Assembly (NCBI RefSeq): GCF_900115955.1
Contig: NZ_FOYL01000002.1
Location: 682,001 to 746,000, forward strand
Reading direction: 5' to 3'
DNA length: 64,000 bases
Source: Lentzea waywayandensis
GTDB taxonomy: Bacteria; Actinomycetota; Actinomycetes; Mycobacteriales; Pseudonocardiaceae
Shown: one piece after another, positions 26,351 through 34,928 of the stretch
How positions within the stretch are numbered: the first letter of the stretch is position 1
Layout of the letters: the number at the start of each line of letters is the position of its first letter
Translations under genes and position numbers: made by a program
The notes under the pieces: model-generated
Databases searched by the model: none
What the model saw: only the letters and a program-made list of their open reading frames with translations
Told to the model about the DNA's origin: nothing

Positions 26351-27205
26351 TTACTCGGCCCCGTACACCGGCGTCGGGTGATCGTCGGCGACCAGCTTGC
26401 GCACGACGCTTCCCAACTCCTCGGGCGACCACCGTTCGCCCTTGTCGATCTCCGGCCCGCGCTGCCAGCCGTGCACGACGCAGACTCGGCCGCCGTCGAC
26501 CTCGAACATCCGCCCGGTCACGTCCCCGGCCTCCTCGCTGCCGAGCCACACCACCAGCGGCGAGATGTTCTCCGGGGCCATCGCGTCGAAGCCGTCCTCC
26601 GGTGCGGCCATCGTCTCCGCGAACGTCGCCTCGGTCATCCGAGTGCGGGCGGCGGGAGCGATCGCGTTGACCGTTATGCCGTACCGGGCCAGTTCGGCGG
26701 CTGCCACCAGGGTCATCGAGGCGATGCCCGCCTTGGCCGCCGAGTAGTTCGCCTGCCCGACGCTGCCGAAGATCCCCGCCCCGGAGGACGTGTTGATCAC
26801 CCGGCCACTGACCGCGCCGCCGGCCTTGTGCACGGCACGCCAATGCGCGGCGGCGTGGTGCAAGGTCGCGAAGTGGCCCTTCAGATGAACGCGGACGACC
26901 TCGTCCCACTCGTCCTCGCCGCAGCTCACGATCATGCGATCGCGCACGATGCCGGCGTTGTTGACGAGCACGTCAAGCCCGCCGAACTCCGACACGGCGG
27001 TGTCGACCAACCGTTTCGCACCTGCCCAGGTACCGACGTCGTCGGTGTTGACGACGGCCCGCGGCCCGATCAGCTCCGCCACCTCGCCCGCGACCGCCGC
27101 GGACAGGTCGTTCACCACGACCCGAGCCCCGGCCGCACCGAACGCCAGCGCGTGGGCGCGGCCGATGCCACGCCCGGCACCTGTCACGATCACAACCCGG
27201 TTCAT
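26351..27205 (-). CDS. SDR-family oxidoreductase (Rv3548c type)
   Basis: A 284-residue short-chain dehydrogenase with TGAGRGIGRAHA for NAD(P) binding (about 8-19), NNAG, and the catalytic Ser...YSAAK (Tyr-x-x-x-Lys). It carries a C-terminal extension of about 40 residues (WQRGPEIDKGERWSPEEL) typical of SDRs fused or related to peroxisomal-type 17-beta-HSD4. Position and type match Rv3548c. It is coupled to the preceding SDR by ATGA at 27205. Probable role: dehydrogenation of a hydroxyacyl-CoA in ring C/D degradation. The step is not assigned. Confidence 0.85.
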   Translation of the reverse strand: MNRVVIVTGAGRGIGRAHALAFGAAGARVVVNDLSAAVAGEVAELIGPRAVVNTDDVGTWAGAKRLVDTAVSEFGGLDVLVNNAGIVRDRMIVSCGEDEWDEVVRVHLKGHFATLHHAAAHWRAVHKAGGAVSGRVINTSSGAGIFGSVGQANYSAAKAGIASMTLVAAAELARYGITVNAIAPAARTRMTEATFAETMAAPEDGFDAMAPENISPLVVWLGSEEAGDVTGRMFEVDGGRVCVVHGWQRGPEIDKGERWSPEELGSVVRKLVADDHPTPVYGAE

Positions 27206-27963
27206 GAAGAGCCCCCATCGGCAGCGGTCAGGAACGCGGGTGCTTCTCCCCCGCCGTGCACGACCAAGGTCGCGCCGCTGACGTAGGACGCCAGCGGTGA
27301 AGCCAGGAACACCGCGCACGCGCCGACCTCGTCCGGCGACGCGAGACGCCCCAACGGCACGGTCCGCGCCACGGCCTCGATCCCGGCCTCGGAGCCGTAG
27401 TGCAGGTGCGACTGCTCGGTGCGCACCATGCCCACGGCCAGCGCGTTGACCCGCACTTTCGGGGCCCATTCGACGGCCAGCGACGAGGTCAGGTTGTCGA
27501 GACCGGCCTTCGCGGCACCGTAAGCGGCGGTTCCGGGAGACGGACGCCGCCCGCTGACGCTGCTGACGTTCACGATCGACCCGCCGGAATCCTGCTTCTG
27601 CATGACCTCGTTGGCCGCCTGCGACACCTGCAGGGGTGCCAGCAGGTTCAGCTCGACGATCTTCGAGTGGAACCGCGGCGAGGCCTTGTCCGCCAACGCG
27701 AACGGCGCTCCGCCGGCGTTGTTGACCACGACGTCGAGCCGGCCGTGTTCGGAGACGATCCCGGACACCAAGGCGGCCACCTGCTCCGCGTCCCGCACGT
27801 CGCACGGCACGAACGACGCTCCATCCACCTCCGATGGACGCCGAGCGCATGTGACGACGACAGCCCCGGCCGAGAGGAACGCGCGAGTGATGCCGAGACC
27901 GACACCCCGCACGCCGCCCGTCACCAGGACCACTGCTCCGTCGAGGTCCAGTTCCACCAGCAC
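27202..27963 (-). CDS. SDR-family oxidoreductase (Rv3549c type)
   Basis: A 253-residue classical SDR: LVTGGVRGVGLGI (cofactor loop), NNAGG, VSSVSG (catalytic Ser) and YGAAKAG (Tyr/Lys). It matches Rv3549c, which is divergent from echA20 in M. tuberculosis just as here. GTG 27963 has a purine-rich leader (GGGGTAG). It is first in the operon SDR-SDR-kinase. The palindrome at 27994-28011 lies 31 bases upstream and probably responds to KstR2. It likely oxidises or reduces a CoA ester from HIP catabolism; the exact substrate is unknown. Confidence 0.85.
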   Translation of the reverse strand: MLVELDLDGAVVLVTGGVRGVGLGITRAFLSAGAVVVTCARRPSEVDGASFVPCDVRDAEQVAALVSGIVSEHGRLDVVVNNAGGAPFALADKASPRFHSKIVELNLLAPLQVSQAANEVMQKQDSGGSIVNVSSVSGRRPSPGTAAYGAAKAGLDNLTSSLAVEWAPKVRVNALAVGMVRTEQSHLHYGSEAGIEAVARTVPLGRLASPDEVGACAVFLASPLASYVSGATLVVHGGGEAPAFLTAADGGSS

Positions 27964-27993
27964 CTACCCCGGTCGCTTCCGCACTGCTAAGTT

Positions 27994-28011
27994 ACCAAGC
28001 AATCGCTTGGT
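27994..28011. promoter_or_regulatory. KstR2-type operator, variant spacing
   Basis: ACCAAGCAATCGCTTGGT is a perfect palindrome (7-base arms ACCAAGC/GCTTGGT, 4-base centre). The half-sites equal those of the KstR2 consensus AnCAAGnnCTTGnT, but the CAAG-CTTG spacing is 6 instead of 2. It lies between the SDR gene (27963) and echA20 (28027), where M. tuberculosis also has a KstR2 site. Confidence 0.7.
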
Positions 28012-28026
28012 TCGGAAGGCGGCTCC

Positions 28027-28794
28027 ATGGGAATCTCCAGCAGCCACACCGAAAACGGCATCATCGAGGTCACCGTCGACTATCCCCCGGTGAACGCCAT
28101 CCCGTCGCAGGGCTGGTTCGAGCTGGCCAAGGCCATCACGGCCGCGGGCGAGGATCCAGACGCCCGCGTCGTGATCCTCAGGGCCGAGAACCGCGGCTTC
28201 TGTGCGGGCGTCGACCTCAAGGAGATCCAGCGCGCCGAGGGCTACAACGCGCTGGTGGCGGCGAATCGGGGGTGCGCCAAGGCTTTCGCGGCCGTGTACG
28301 ACTGCGAGGTGCCGGTGATCGCCGCGGTGAACGGGTTCTGCCTCGGCGGCGGCGTCGGGCTCGTCGGCAACGCGGACATCATCGTGGCGTCCGACGACGC
28401 CACGTTCGGCCTGCCCGAGGTGGATCGAGGCGCACTCGGCGCGGCCACGCACCTGGCGCGGCTCGTTCCGCAGCACCTGATGCGGACGCTCTACTACACG
28501 GCCCGCAACGTCAGCGCGCAAACCCTGCACCACCACGGCAGCGTCGTCGAGGTCGTGCCACGCGCACAGCTCGACGACGCGGCGCGCGAGATCGCCAAGG
28601 AGATCGCGAAAAAGGACACGTCGGTGATCCGCGCGGCCAAGGAGGCCATCAACGGCATCGACACGCAACGCGTGCACCAGAGCTACCGCTTCGAGCAGGG
28701 CTTCACCTTCGAGCTGAACCTCACCGGCGTGTCGGATCACGCCCGGCAGGCCTTCCTGGACGGAAACCATGCGCGACAAGCGAATGACAGCTGA
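28027..28794 (+). CDS. echA20: Steroid ring hydrolase EchA20 (crotonase family)
   Basis: A 255-residue crotonase-fold protein: VILRAENRGFCAGVDLKEI (oxyanion loop), NGFCLGGGVGLVGNADIIVA and PEVDRGALGAATHL. It corresponds to Rv3550. Known role: EchA20 hydrolyses ring D of 5-OH/HIEC-CoA (HIEC-CoA to COCHEA-CoA), preparing IpdAB cleavage. It heads the plus-strand operon echA20-ipdA-ipdB-ipdC with 26- and 4-base overlaps, directly behind the KstR2-type palindrome. Start ATG 28027 follows GGAAGGCGGCTCC. Confidence 0.9.
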   Translation: MGISSSHTENGIIEVTVDYPPVNAIPSQGWFELAKAITAAGEDPDARVVILRAENRGFCAGVDLKEIQRAEGYNALVAANRGCAKAFAAVYDCEVPVIAAVNGFCLGGGVGLVGNADIIVASDDATFGLPEVDRGALGAATHLARLVPQHLMRTLYYTARNVSAQTLHHHGSVVEVVPRAQLDDAAREIAKEIAKKDTSVIRAAKEAINGIDTQRVHQSYRFEQGFTFELNLTGVSDHARQAFLDGNHARQANDS

Positions 28795-29566
28795 CGAGGT
28801 CGTCGGCGAGATCAAGGACGGGATGACCGTCGGCATCGGCGGCTGGGGCTCGCGGCGCAAGCCGATGACGCTGGTCAAAGCTCTGCTGCGGTCCGGCGTC
28901 CAGGACCTGACGGTCGTCACGTACGGCGGCGCGGACGCCGGGTTGCTGTGCGCGGCGGGCAAGGTCCGCAAGCTGGTCTACGGCTTCGTCTCGCTCGACT
29001 CGATCCCGTACGACCCGTGGTTCAAACGGGCCCGCGAGACCGCCGCGATCGAGGTCCTGGAGCTGGACGAGGGCATGTTCCAGACCGGGCTGCGCGCCGC
29101 CGGGCACCGCTTGCCGTTCCTGCCGATCAGGGCCGGACTCGGTTCGGACGTGCTGAAGTACGCGCCGGAGCTCAAGACCGTGCGATCGCCCTATGACGAC
29201 GGCGAAGAGCTGGTCGCCATGCCGGCGTTGAAGCTCGACGTCGCCCTGGTGCACCTCAACCGGGCGGACAAGCACGGCAACGCCCAGTACCTCGGGCCGG
29301 ACCCGTACTTCGACGACCTGTTCTGCCTCGCCGCCGATCGACGCTATGTCTCGTGCGAGCAGATCGTGGAGACGTTCGACGGGCCGCCGCAGACGTTGCT
29401 GCTCAACCGGATGATGGTCGACGGCGTGGTGGAAGCGCCTGGCGGGGCGGGGTTCACCAGCTGCGTCCCGGACTATCCGCGCGACGAGGCGCTTCAGCGT
29501 TCCTACGCCGAAGCGGCCTCCGACCTGGAGAAGTGGCCGGAGTTCTACGAGAGGTTTCTGGGATGA
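28769..29566 (+). CDS. ipdA: COCHEA-CoA hydrolase subunit IpdA
   Basis: A 265-residue protein of the class I CoA-transferase fold, alpha-subunit type: IKDGMTVGIGGWGSRRKP resembles the CoA-transferase glycine loop. It corresponds to Rv3551. With IpdB it forms the heteromeric ring-opening hydrolase acting on COCHEA-CoA (ring C cleavage) in the last steps of HIP catabolism, rather than transferring CoA. ATG 28769 lies 26 bases inside echA20, and the stop overlaps ipdB by 4 bases. Confidence 0.92.
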   Translation: MRDKRMTADEVVGEIKDGMTVGIGGWGSRRKPMTLVKALLRSGVQDLTVVTYGGADAGLLCAAGKVRKLVYGFVSLDSIPYDPWFKRARETAAIEVLELDEGMFQTGLRAAGHRLPFLPIRAGLGSDVLKYAPELKTVRSPYDDGEELVAMPALKLDVALVHLNRADKHGNAQYLGPDPYFDDLFCLAADRRYVSCEQIVETFDGPPQTLLLNRMMVDGVVEAPGGAGFTSCVPDYPRDEALQRSYAEAASDLEKWPEFYERFLG

Positions 29567-30276
29567 GCGACATCACGCGAGCCGAAGTCTGCGTCGCGGC
29601 CTGCGCCGATCTGTTCCTCGGAGCCGGGGAGACGCTCGCCAGCCCGATGGGTCTCATCCCGTCTCTCGGCGCCAAACTCGCCCGCCTGACCACCGAACCG
29701 GACCTGCTGCTGAGCGACGGCGAGGCGTTCCTGCTCACGCCTGAGTCCACTGTGGAGGGATGGCTGCCGTACCGGAAGGTGTTCGACGTCGTCGCGCACG
29801 GCCGCCGGCACGTCGTGATGGGCGCGAACCAGGTCGACAGGTTCGGCAACCAGAACATCTCCGCGATCGGCGACCACGCCAAGCCGACGCGGCAGTTGCT
29901 CGGGTTCCGCGGCGCGCCGGGCAACACGATCAACCACCGCACCAGCTACTGGGTGCCGCGGCACAGCACGCGCGTGCTGGTCGAGGCCGTGGACGTGGTC
30001 TCCGGCGTCGGCTACGACCGCGCCGTCGGGCCGTTCCACGACATCCACCGCGTGGTCACGAACCTCGCCGTGCTCGACTTCGGCACCCCGGACCACTCGA
30101 TGCGCATCGTCTCCGTTCATCCCGGTGTGTCGGTGGACGAGGTGCAGAAGCAGACGTCGTTCCCGCTCGTCGTCCAGGACGTCACCGAGACGCGGCTCCC
30201 GACCGACGAGGAACTGGACCTGATCAGGACCAGGCTCGATCCGGGCAGCAAGCGGGACAAGGAAGTCCCGCAGTGA
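29563..30276 (+). CDS. ipdB: COCHEA-CoA hydrolase subunit IpdB
   Basis: A 237-residue CoA-transferase-fold beta subunit: CADLFLGAGETLASPMGLIPSLGAKLA and GANQVDRFGNQNISAIGD are landmark regions, matching Rv3552. The CoA-transferase catalytic glutamate motif is not evident, in line with a hydrolase. It is translated by ATGA coupling with ipdA and passes to ipdC by GTGA. Together IpdA and IpdB open ring C. Confidence 0.92.
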   Translation: MSDITRAEVCVAACADLFLGAGETLASPMGLIPSLGAKLARLTTEPDLLLSDGEAFLLTPESTVEGWLPYRKVFDVVAHGRRHVVMGANQVDRFGNQNISAIGDHAKPTRQLLGFRGAPGNTINHRTSYWVPRHSTRVLVEAVDVVSGVGYDRAVGPFHDIHRVVTNLAVLDFGTPDHSMRIVSVHPGVSVDEVQKQTSFPLVVQDVTETRLPTDEELDLIRTRLDPGSKRDKEVPQ

Positions 30277-31322
30277 GAACCGCGCTCACCGAGTTGGTCG
30301 GCGTCCGGCATCCGGTCGTGCAGACCGGCATGGGCTGGGTCGCGGGGCCGCGGCTGGTCTCGGCGACGGCCGAAGCGGGCGGGCTCGGCATCCTCGCTTC
30401 GGCGACCATGACCTACCCGGAACTCGAAGCCGCCATCAAGGAGACCCGCTCCCGCACATCCGCGCCCTTCGGCGTGAACCTCAGGGCGGACGCCCACGAC
30501 GCGCCGGATCGGATCGACCTGCTGATCCGCGAACAGGTGAAGGTCGCTTCCTTCGCGCTGGCCCCGAAACCGGACATGATCGCGAAGCTGAACGACGCCG
30601 GGGTCGTCGTGATCCCGTCGATCGGTGCGGCCAGGCACGCGGAGAAGGTCGCGAAGTGGGGCGCCCACGCCGTGATCGTCCAGGGCGGCGAGGGCGGCGG
30701 CCACACCGGCGGCGTGGCAACGACCCTGCTGCTGCCGAGCGTGCTGGACGCCGTCGACATCCCGGTGATCGCGGCCGGTGGCTTCTTCGACGGCCGCGGC
30801 CTCGCGGCGGCGCTCGCGTACGGCGCGGCGGGCATCGCGATGGGCACCAGGTTCCTGCTCACTCAGGAGAGCACGGTCCCGGACGCGGTGAAACAGGCCT
30901 ACCTGCAACGGGATCTGAACGGCACGGTCGTGACCACCCGCGTCGACGGCCTGCCACACCGGGTCTTGCGGTCCGAACTCGTCGAGCACCTCGAGAAGTC
31001 CGGCCGGATCAGCAGCCTGGCGCGGGCGGTGGGAAACGCCGCCAGGTTCCGGCAGCACACCGGGCTGTCGTGGCGCGCGATGATCCGCGAGGGCCTGGCC
31101 ATGAGGCACGGCAAGGACCTCACGTGGTCGCAGGTGATCATGGCCGCGAACACGCCGATGCTGCTGCGCGCCGGCCTGGTCGAGGGCAGGACCGACGCGG
31201 GCGTGCTCGCGTCCGGTCAGGTCGCCGGGCTGCTCGACGACCTGCCGACGTGCGCGGAACTGATCGAGAACATCGTCAAGGACGCCGAGTCGGCGATCGA
31301 CCGGCTCAGAGACGTTCGATGA
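30273..31322 (+). CDS. ipdC: Flavin-dependent oxidoreductase IpdC
   Basis: A 349-residue TIM-barrel flavoprotein of the nitronate monooxygenase/2-nitropropane dioxygenase type: RHPVVQTGMGWVAGP at the N-terminus, VIVQGGEGGGHTGG and VIAAGGFFDGRGLAAALAYGA as FMN phosphate loops. It matches Rv3553 (ipdC), required for HIP degradation through reduction/oxidation of a ring C/D intermediate. GTG 30273 overlaps ipdB. Its last 17 bases overlap the 3' end of the convergent fadA6, so no terminator separates them. Confidence 0.9.
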   Translation: MRTALTELVGVRHPVVQTGMGWVAGPRLVSATAEAGGLGILASATMTYPELEAAIKETRSRTSAPFGVNLRADAHDAPDRIDLLIREQVKVASFALAPKPDMIAKLNDAGVVVIPSIGAARHAEKVAKWGAHAVIVQGGEGGGHTGGVATTLLLPSVLDAVDIPVIAAGGFFDGRGLAAALAYGAAGIAMGTRFLLTQESTVPDAVKQAYLQRDLNGTVVTTRVDGLPHRVLRSELVEHLEKSGRISSLARAVGNAARFRQHTGLSWRAMIREGLAMRHGKDLTWSQVIMAANTPMLLRAGLVEGRTDAGVLASGQVAGLLDDLPTCAELIENIVKDAESAIDRLRDVR

Positions 31323-32436
31323 TCGTCACGTTCGCCTGACCGCCACCCTCGCACATCGTCTGCAACCCGAACCGGCCACCCGTCCGCTCCAGCTCGTGCA
31401 GCAACGTCGTGAACAGCTTCGTGCCGGTCGCGCCGATCGGGTGGCCCAGCGCGAGCGCTCCCCCGTTGACGTTGACCTTCCCGAGGTCGATCTTGAGCTC
31501 CTTGGCCCAGGCCAGCGCCACCGACGCGAACGCCTCGTTGATCTCGAACAGGTCGATGTCCGAAATGGACATCCCGGCGCGTTCCAGCGCGTAGCGGGTG
31601 GCTCGGATCGGTGCGGTCAGCATGTAGATCGGGTCCGAACCGCGCGCCGACATGTGATGTACCCGAGCCCGAGGCTTCAGCTTGTACTCGCGCACGGCCT
31701 GTTCCGACACCACCAGCACAGCCGAGGCGCCGTCGGAGATCTGCGACGACAACGCCGCGGTCGTCCGGCCGCCCGGCCGCAACGGTTGCAGCGCCGCCAT
31801 CTTCTCGACGCTCGTGTCCGTGCGCGGGCACTCGTCGGCCGCGACCCCGTTCACCGGCGCGATCTCCCGGTCGAACCGGCCCTCCTTGATCGCGGTGATC
31901 GCGCGGAGATGGCTCTGCAGCGCGAACTCCTCCATCTCGCGGCGCGACAGGTCCCACCGCACGGCGATCAGGTCGGCCGCCCGGAACTGGTTGACCTCCT
32001 CGTCGCCGTACCGGTGCTGCCAGCCCTCGCAGCCCTCGAACGGACTGACGGTCATGGCCGACCCGATCGGCACCTGCGACATGTTCTGCACGCCGCCCGC
32101 GACCACGACGTCGGCCGTGCCGCTCATCACCGCCTGCGCCGCGAAGTGCAGCGCCTGCTGGCTCGACCCGCACTGCCGGTCGACCGTCACGCCCGGCACC
32201 TGCTCCGGGAAACCGGCCGCCAGCCAGGACGTCCGCGCGATGTCACCCGCCTGCGGGCCGACCGTGTCCACGCACCCGAAGATCACGTCGTCCACGTCCG
32301 TCGGGTCGACGTCGACCCGGTTGAGCAGCGCCGTGATCACGTGCGCGCCGAGATCGGCGGGGTGCACGTGGCTCAGTTCGCCACCACGCCTGCCCGCCGG
32401 AGTCCGCACAGCCTCGATGATGTACGCCTCGGCCAC
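31306..32436 (-). CDS. fadA6: Thiolase FadA6
   Basis: A 376-residue thiolase: IIEAVRTPAGRRGG, catalytic Cys in DRQCGSSQQ, His in ALGHPIGATG and Cys in TMCEGGG. It matches Rv3556c, the beta-ketoacyl-CoA thiolase that releases acetyl-CoA at the end of HIP catabolism. GTG 32436 has a GGAGGG leader. It is the last gene of the operon fadE30-ipdF-kstR2-fadA6, 24 bases after kstR2, the same order as in M. tuberculosis without the PPE gene. Confidence 0.92.
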   Translation of the reverse strand: MAEAYIIEAVRTPAGRRGGELSHVHPADLGAHVITALLNRVDVDPTDVDDVIFGCVDTVGPQAGDIARTSWLAAGFPEQVPGVTVDRQCGSSQQALHFAAQAVMSGTADVVVAGGVQNMSQVPIGSAMTVSPFEGCEGWQHRYGDEEVNQFRAADLIAVRWDLSRREMEEFALQSHLRAITAIKEGRFDREIAPVNGVAADECPRTDTSVEKMAALQPLRPGGRTTAALSSQISDGASAVLVVSEQAVREYKLKPRARVHHMSARGSDPIYMLTAPIRATRYALERAGMSISDIDLFEINEAFASVALAWAKELKIDLGKVNVNGGALALGHPIGATGTKLFTTLLHELERTGGRFGLQTMCEGGGQANVTIIERL

Positions 32437-32460
32437 GAGGGCCCTCCTTCTACGGCTTTG

Positions 32461-33057
32461 CTACGTCTTGGAGTTCTTCCGGCGGCCCGTGGCGATGCCG
32501 TCGAGCAGGATCGCGAGGTACTGGTCGGCCACTGCCTCCGCTGACAGCCCGCCGTCCGGCCGGTACCACCGCACGGCCACCCACACCGTGTCGCGGATGA
32601 ACCGGTACGCCACGTCAACGTCGAGGTCGGCGCGGAACACGCCCGCGCTCATGCCCTCCTCCAGCAGCACCGTCCACAGCTTGCGGAACTCCACACTGCG
32701 GTCGTTCACGTAGGAGAACCGCTCCAGCGGCGTGAGGTGCTTGGACTCGTTCTGGTAGATCGCGACCGCCGCGTGCCGGGTGTCGATCGCCTCGAACGAC
32801 GCCACGACCAGCGCTTTCAGCGTCTGCTTCGGGCCGAGGCCGGCCTCGACGATCTCCCCGTACCGCGTGAACAGCTCGTCCAGGAAGGTCCGCAGGATCT
32901 CGTCCACCATCGACTCCTTCGAGTCGAAGTGGTGGTAGAGGCTGCCGGACAGGATGCCCGCCGCGTCCGCGATGTCCCTGACCGTGGTCTGCCCGTAGCC
33001 ACGCTCGGCGAACATCTTCGCGGCGAGCTCCAGCAGCTCGGCCCTCCGGCTACTCAT
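32461..33057 (-). CDS. kstR2: TetR-family repressor KstR2
   Basis: A 198-residue TetR regulator. The helix-turn-helix lies in MFAERGYGQTTVRDIADAAGI with LYHHFDSKESMVDEIL. It is closely similar to mycobacterial KstR2 over the ligand domain (for example VAYRFIRDTVWVAVRWYRP). KstR2 represses the HIP regulon and is released by HIP-CoA. ATG 33057 is preferred because AGGAAGGA lies 7 bases upstream; GTG 33075 (overlapping the ipdF stop) is an alternative. It is cotranscribed with its target genes, giving autoregulation through the site at 34903. Confidence 0.93.
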   Translation of the reverse strand: MSSRRAELLELAAKMFAERGYGQTTVRDIADAAGILSGSLYHHFDSKESMVDEILRTFLDELFTRYGEIVEAGLGPKQTLKALVVASFEAIDTRHAAVAIYQNESKHLTPLERFSYVNDRSVEFRKLWTVLLEEGMSAGVFRADLDVDVAYRFIRDTVWVAVRWYRPDGGLSAEAVADQYLAILLDGIATGRRKNSKT

Positions 33058-33071
33058 CGGTCGTTCCTTCC

Positions 33072-33815
33072 TCACGGGTGCTGACTGCTCACCGAGACGA
33101 CCTCGCCCGTGAGATAGGACGAGTAGTCGCTGGCGAGGAACACGATCACATTCGCGACCTCCCAGGGCTCGGCGGCGCGCCCGAAAGCCTCTCGGGACGC
33201 CAGTTCCGTCAGCAACTCCTCACTGGTGACCTTGGTCAAGAACGGGTGCGCCGCCAAGCTCGGGGCGACCGCGTTCACCCGGATGCCGTGCTCAGCTACG
33301 TCCATCGCGGCGCATCTGGTCAACGCCATGACTCCGGCTTTCGCTGCCGCGTAATGGGCTTGACCCTTTTGCGCGCGCCAGCCGATCACACTGGAGTTGT
33401 TAACGACGACACCGCTTCGTTGGACGACCATTTGGCGTAACGCGGCACGGGTGCAGCGGAAGGTGCCGTTCAGCGTGACGTCCAGGACGCGTGACCACTC
33501 GTCGTCGGCCATCTCCAGCACGGACTTCTCGCCGCCGAGGCCGGCGTTGTTCACCATCACGTCGATGCGGCCGTACCGCTCGACCGTCTCGTCGATCAGC
33601 GTCTGCACCTGCTGCTCGTTGGTGACGTCGCACGGGACGGCGTGATCGGTGCCAAGCGCCTCGTGCGTTTCCTTGAGGCGGCGCTCGTGCCAGTCGCTGA
33701 TGATCACGGTGGCACCTTCTTCGAGGCACCTCTTCGCGGTCGCCGAGCCGATGCCGGTGCCCGCCGCGGCCGTCACGACGACGATCTTGTCCTTGAGCAG
33801 GTCGTGGCCGTTCAT
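33072..33815 (-). CDS. ipdF: Hydroxy-HIP-CoA dehydrogenase IpdF (SDR)
   Basis: A 247-residue SDR: VVVTAAAGTGIGSATAKR (cofactor loop variant TAAAGTGIG), NNAGLGG, NNSSVIG and YAAAKAG. It matches Rv3559c, which oxidises the 5-hydroxy group of the HIP-CoA intermediate. ATG 33815 overlaps the fadE30 stop (ATGA). Its stop is 15 bases before the chosen kstR2 start. Confidence 0.88.
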   Translation of the reverse strand: MNGHDLLKDKIVVVTAAAGTGIGSATAKRCLEEGATVIISDWHERRLKETHEALGTDHAVPCDVTNEQQVQTLIDETVERYGRIDVMVNNAGLGGEKSVLEMADDEWSRVLDVTLNGTFRCTRAALRQMVVQRSGVVVNNSSVIGWRAQKGQAHYAAAKAGVMALTRCAAMDVAEHGIRVNAVAPSLAAHPFLTKVTSEELLTELASREAFGRAAEPWEVANVIVFLASDYSSYLTGEVVSVSSQHP

Positions 33816-34885
33816 CGCGGCAGCCCCAGGATGCGGTGGGCGATGATCTCGCGCTGGATCTCGTCCGATCCGCCGTAGATCGTCTCGGCGCGGCTGAACA
33901 GGAACATCCGCTGCCACTCGTTGTCGTCGATCATGGACTCGGGGCCGAGCGAGTCCATCGCGAGCTCGCCGAGCCTGCGGTGCCAGCCCGCCCAGAACAG
34001 CTTCAGCACGGACGCCTCCGGGCCTGGGTCGTCGTTGAGCGTTCTCATCGTGTGCGAGCGCATGACGTGCAGTTCGAGCCACGCCCTGGTGAGCCGTTCG
34101 TCTTCCGGCGCTTTGGCCATGATCGCGTCGAGTTGCCTGCGGAAGCCGACCTGGTGGCCGAGCATGGCGGTGCCGCGTTCGAAGCCCAGCGTGGCCATGG
34201 CGATCTTCCAGCCCTCACCCGGCTGCCCGACGACGTTCTCCTCGGCCGTGACCGCGCCGTCGAAGAAGACCTCGTTGAACTCGGACGTGCCGGTGAGCTG
34301 GCGGATCGGCCGCACCTCGATGCCCGGCTGGTCCATCGGCACGAGCAGGTACGACAGGCCCTGGTGCCGCTGCGAACCGGGTTCGGTGCGGCACAGGACG
34401 AAGATCCAGTCCGAGTAGTGCGCGTTCGACGTCCAGATCTTCTGGCCGTTGATCACCCACTTGCCGCCTTCGAGGGTGGCTCTGGTGGCGACCGAGGCGA
34501 GGTCCGAGCCCGCGCCCGGTTCCGAGTAGCCCTGGCACCACAGCTCTTCGAGCGTGCGGATCTTGGGCAGGAAGCGTTCCTTCTGCTCCGGCGTGCCGAA
34601 CGCGACGAGCGTCGGCCCCAGCAGGCCCTCGCCGACGATGTCGACCTTCGCCGGGGCGTCGGCCTCCGCGTACTCCTCGTGGAAGATCACCTGCTCTTCC
34701 ACACTGCGTTCACCGGGCCAGCCGAGGCACGTCCACCCGCTCCTGGCGAGATGCCGGTGCCAGCGCAGCCGTCCCTCGAACGCCTCGTGCTCGCGGCCGG
34801 GTCCACCCAGGCCGCGCAGCTCAGCGAACTCACCGACGAGGTTGGCGGACAACCATTCCCGCACCTCGCGCCGGAAGGACTCCAT
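33812..34885 (-). CDS. fadE30: Acyl-CoA dehydrogenase FadE30 (IpdE1)
   Basis: A 357-residue acyl-CoA dehydrogenase with CQGYSEPGAGSDLASVATRA, WTSNAHYSDWIFVLCRT and C-terminal IYGGSDEIQREIIAHRILGLPR (residue group split here: IYGGSDEIQ, then REIIAHRILGLPR). The usual catalytic Glu of IYEGT is Gly, as in steroid-specific FadEs. FadE30 (IpdE1) works with FadE33 (IpdE2) as a heterotetramer on 5-OH-HIP-CoA. It is divergent from fadD3 with the KstR2 box between, and is first in the operon ending in fadA6. Confidence 0.9.
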   Translation of the reverse strand: MESFRREVREWLSANLVGEFAELRGLGGPGREHEAFEGRLRWHRHLARSGWTCLGWPGERSVEEQVIFHEEYAEADAPAKVDIVGEGLLGPTLVAFGTPEQKERFLPKIRTLEELWCQGYSEPGAGSDLASVATRATLEGGKWVINGQKIWTSNAHYSDWIFVLCRTEPGSQRHQGLSYLLVPMDQPGIEVRPIRQLTGTSEFNEVFFDGAVTAEENVVGQPGEGWKIAMATLGFERGTAMLGHQVGFRRQLDAIMAKAPEDERLTRAWLELHVMRSHTMRTLNDDPGPEASVLKLFWAGWHRRLGELAMDSLGPESMIDDNEWQRMFLFSRAETIYGGSDEIQREIIAHRILGLPR

Positions 34886-34902
34886 GGGCCATACTCTAAC
34901 CT

Positions 34903-34916
34903 ACCAAGCACTTGCT
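34903..34916. promoter_or_regulatory. KstR2 operator between fadE30 and fadD3
   Basis: ACCAAGCACTTGCT fits AnCAAGnnCTTGnT exactly. It is 17 bases upstream of fadE30 (minus strand) and 12 bases upstream of fadD3 GTG 34929 (plus strand), so one site controls both HIP operons and kstR2 itself. Confidence 0.92.
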
Positions 34917-34928
34917 TTGGAGGGCGTC

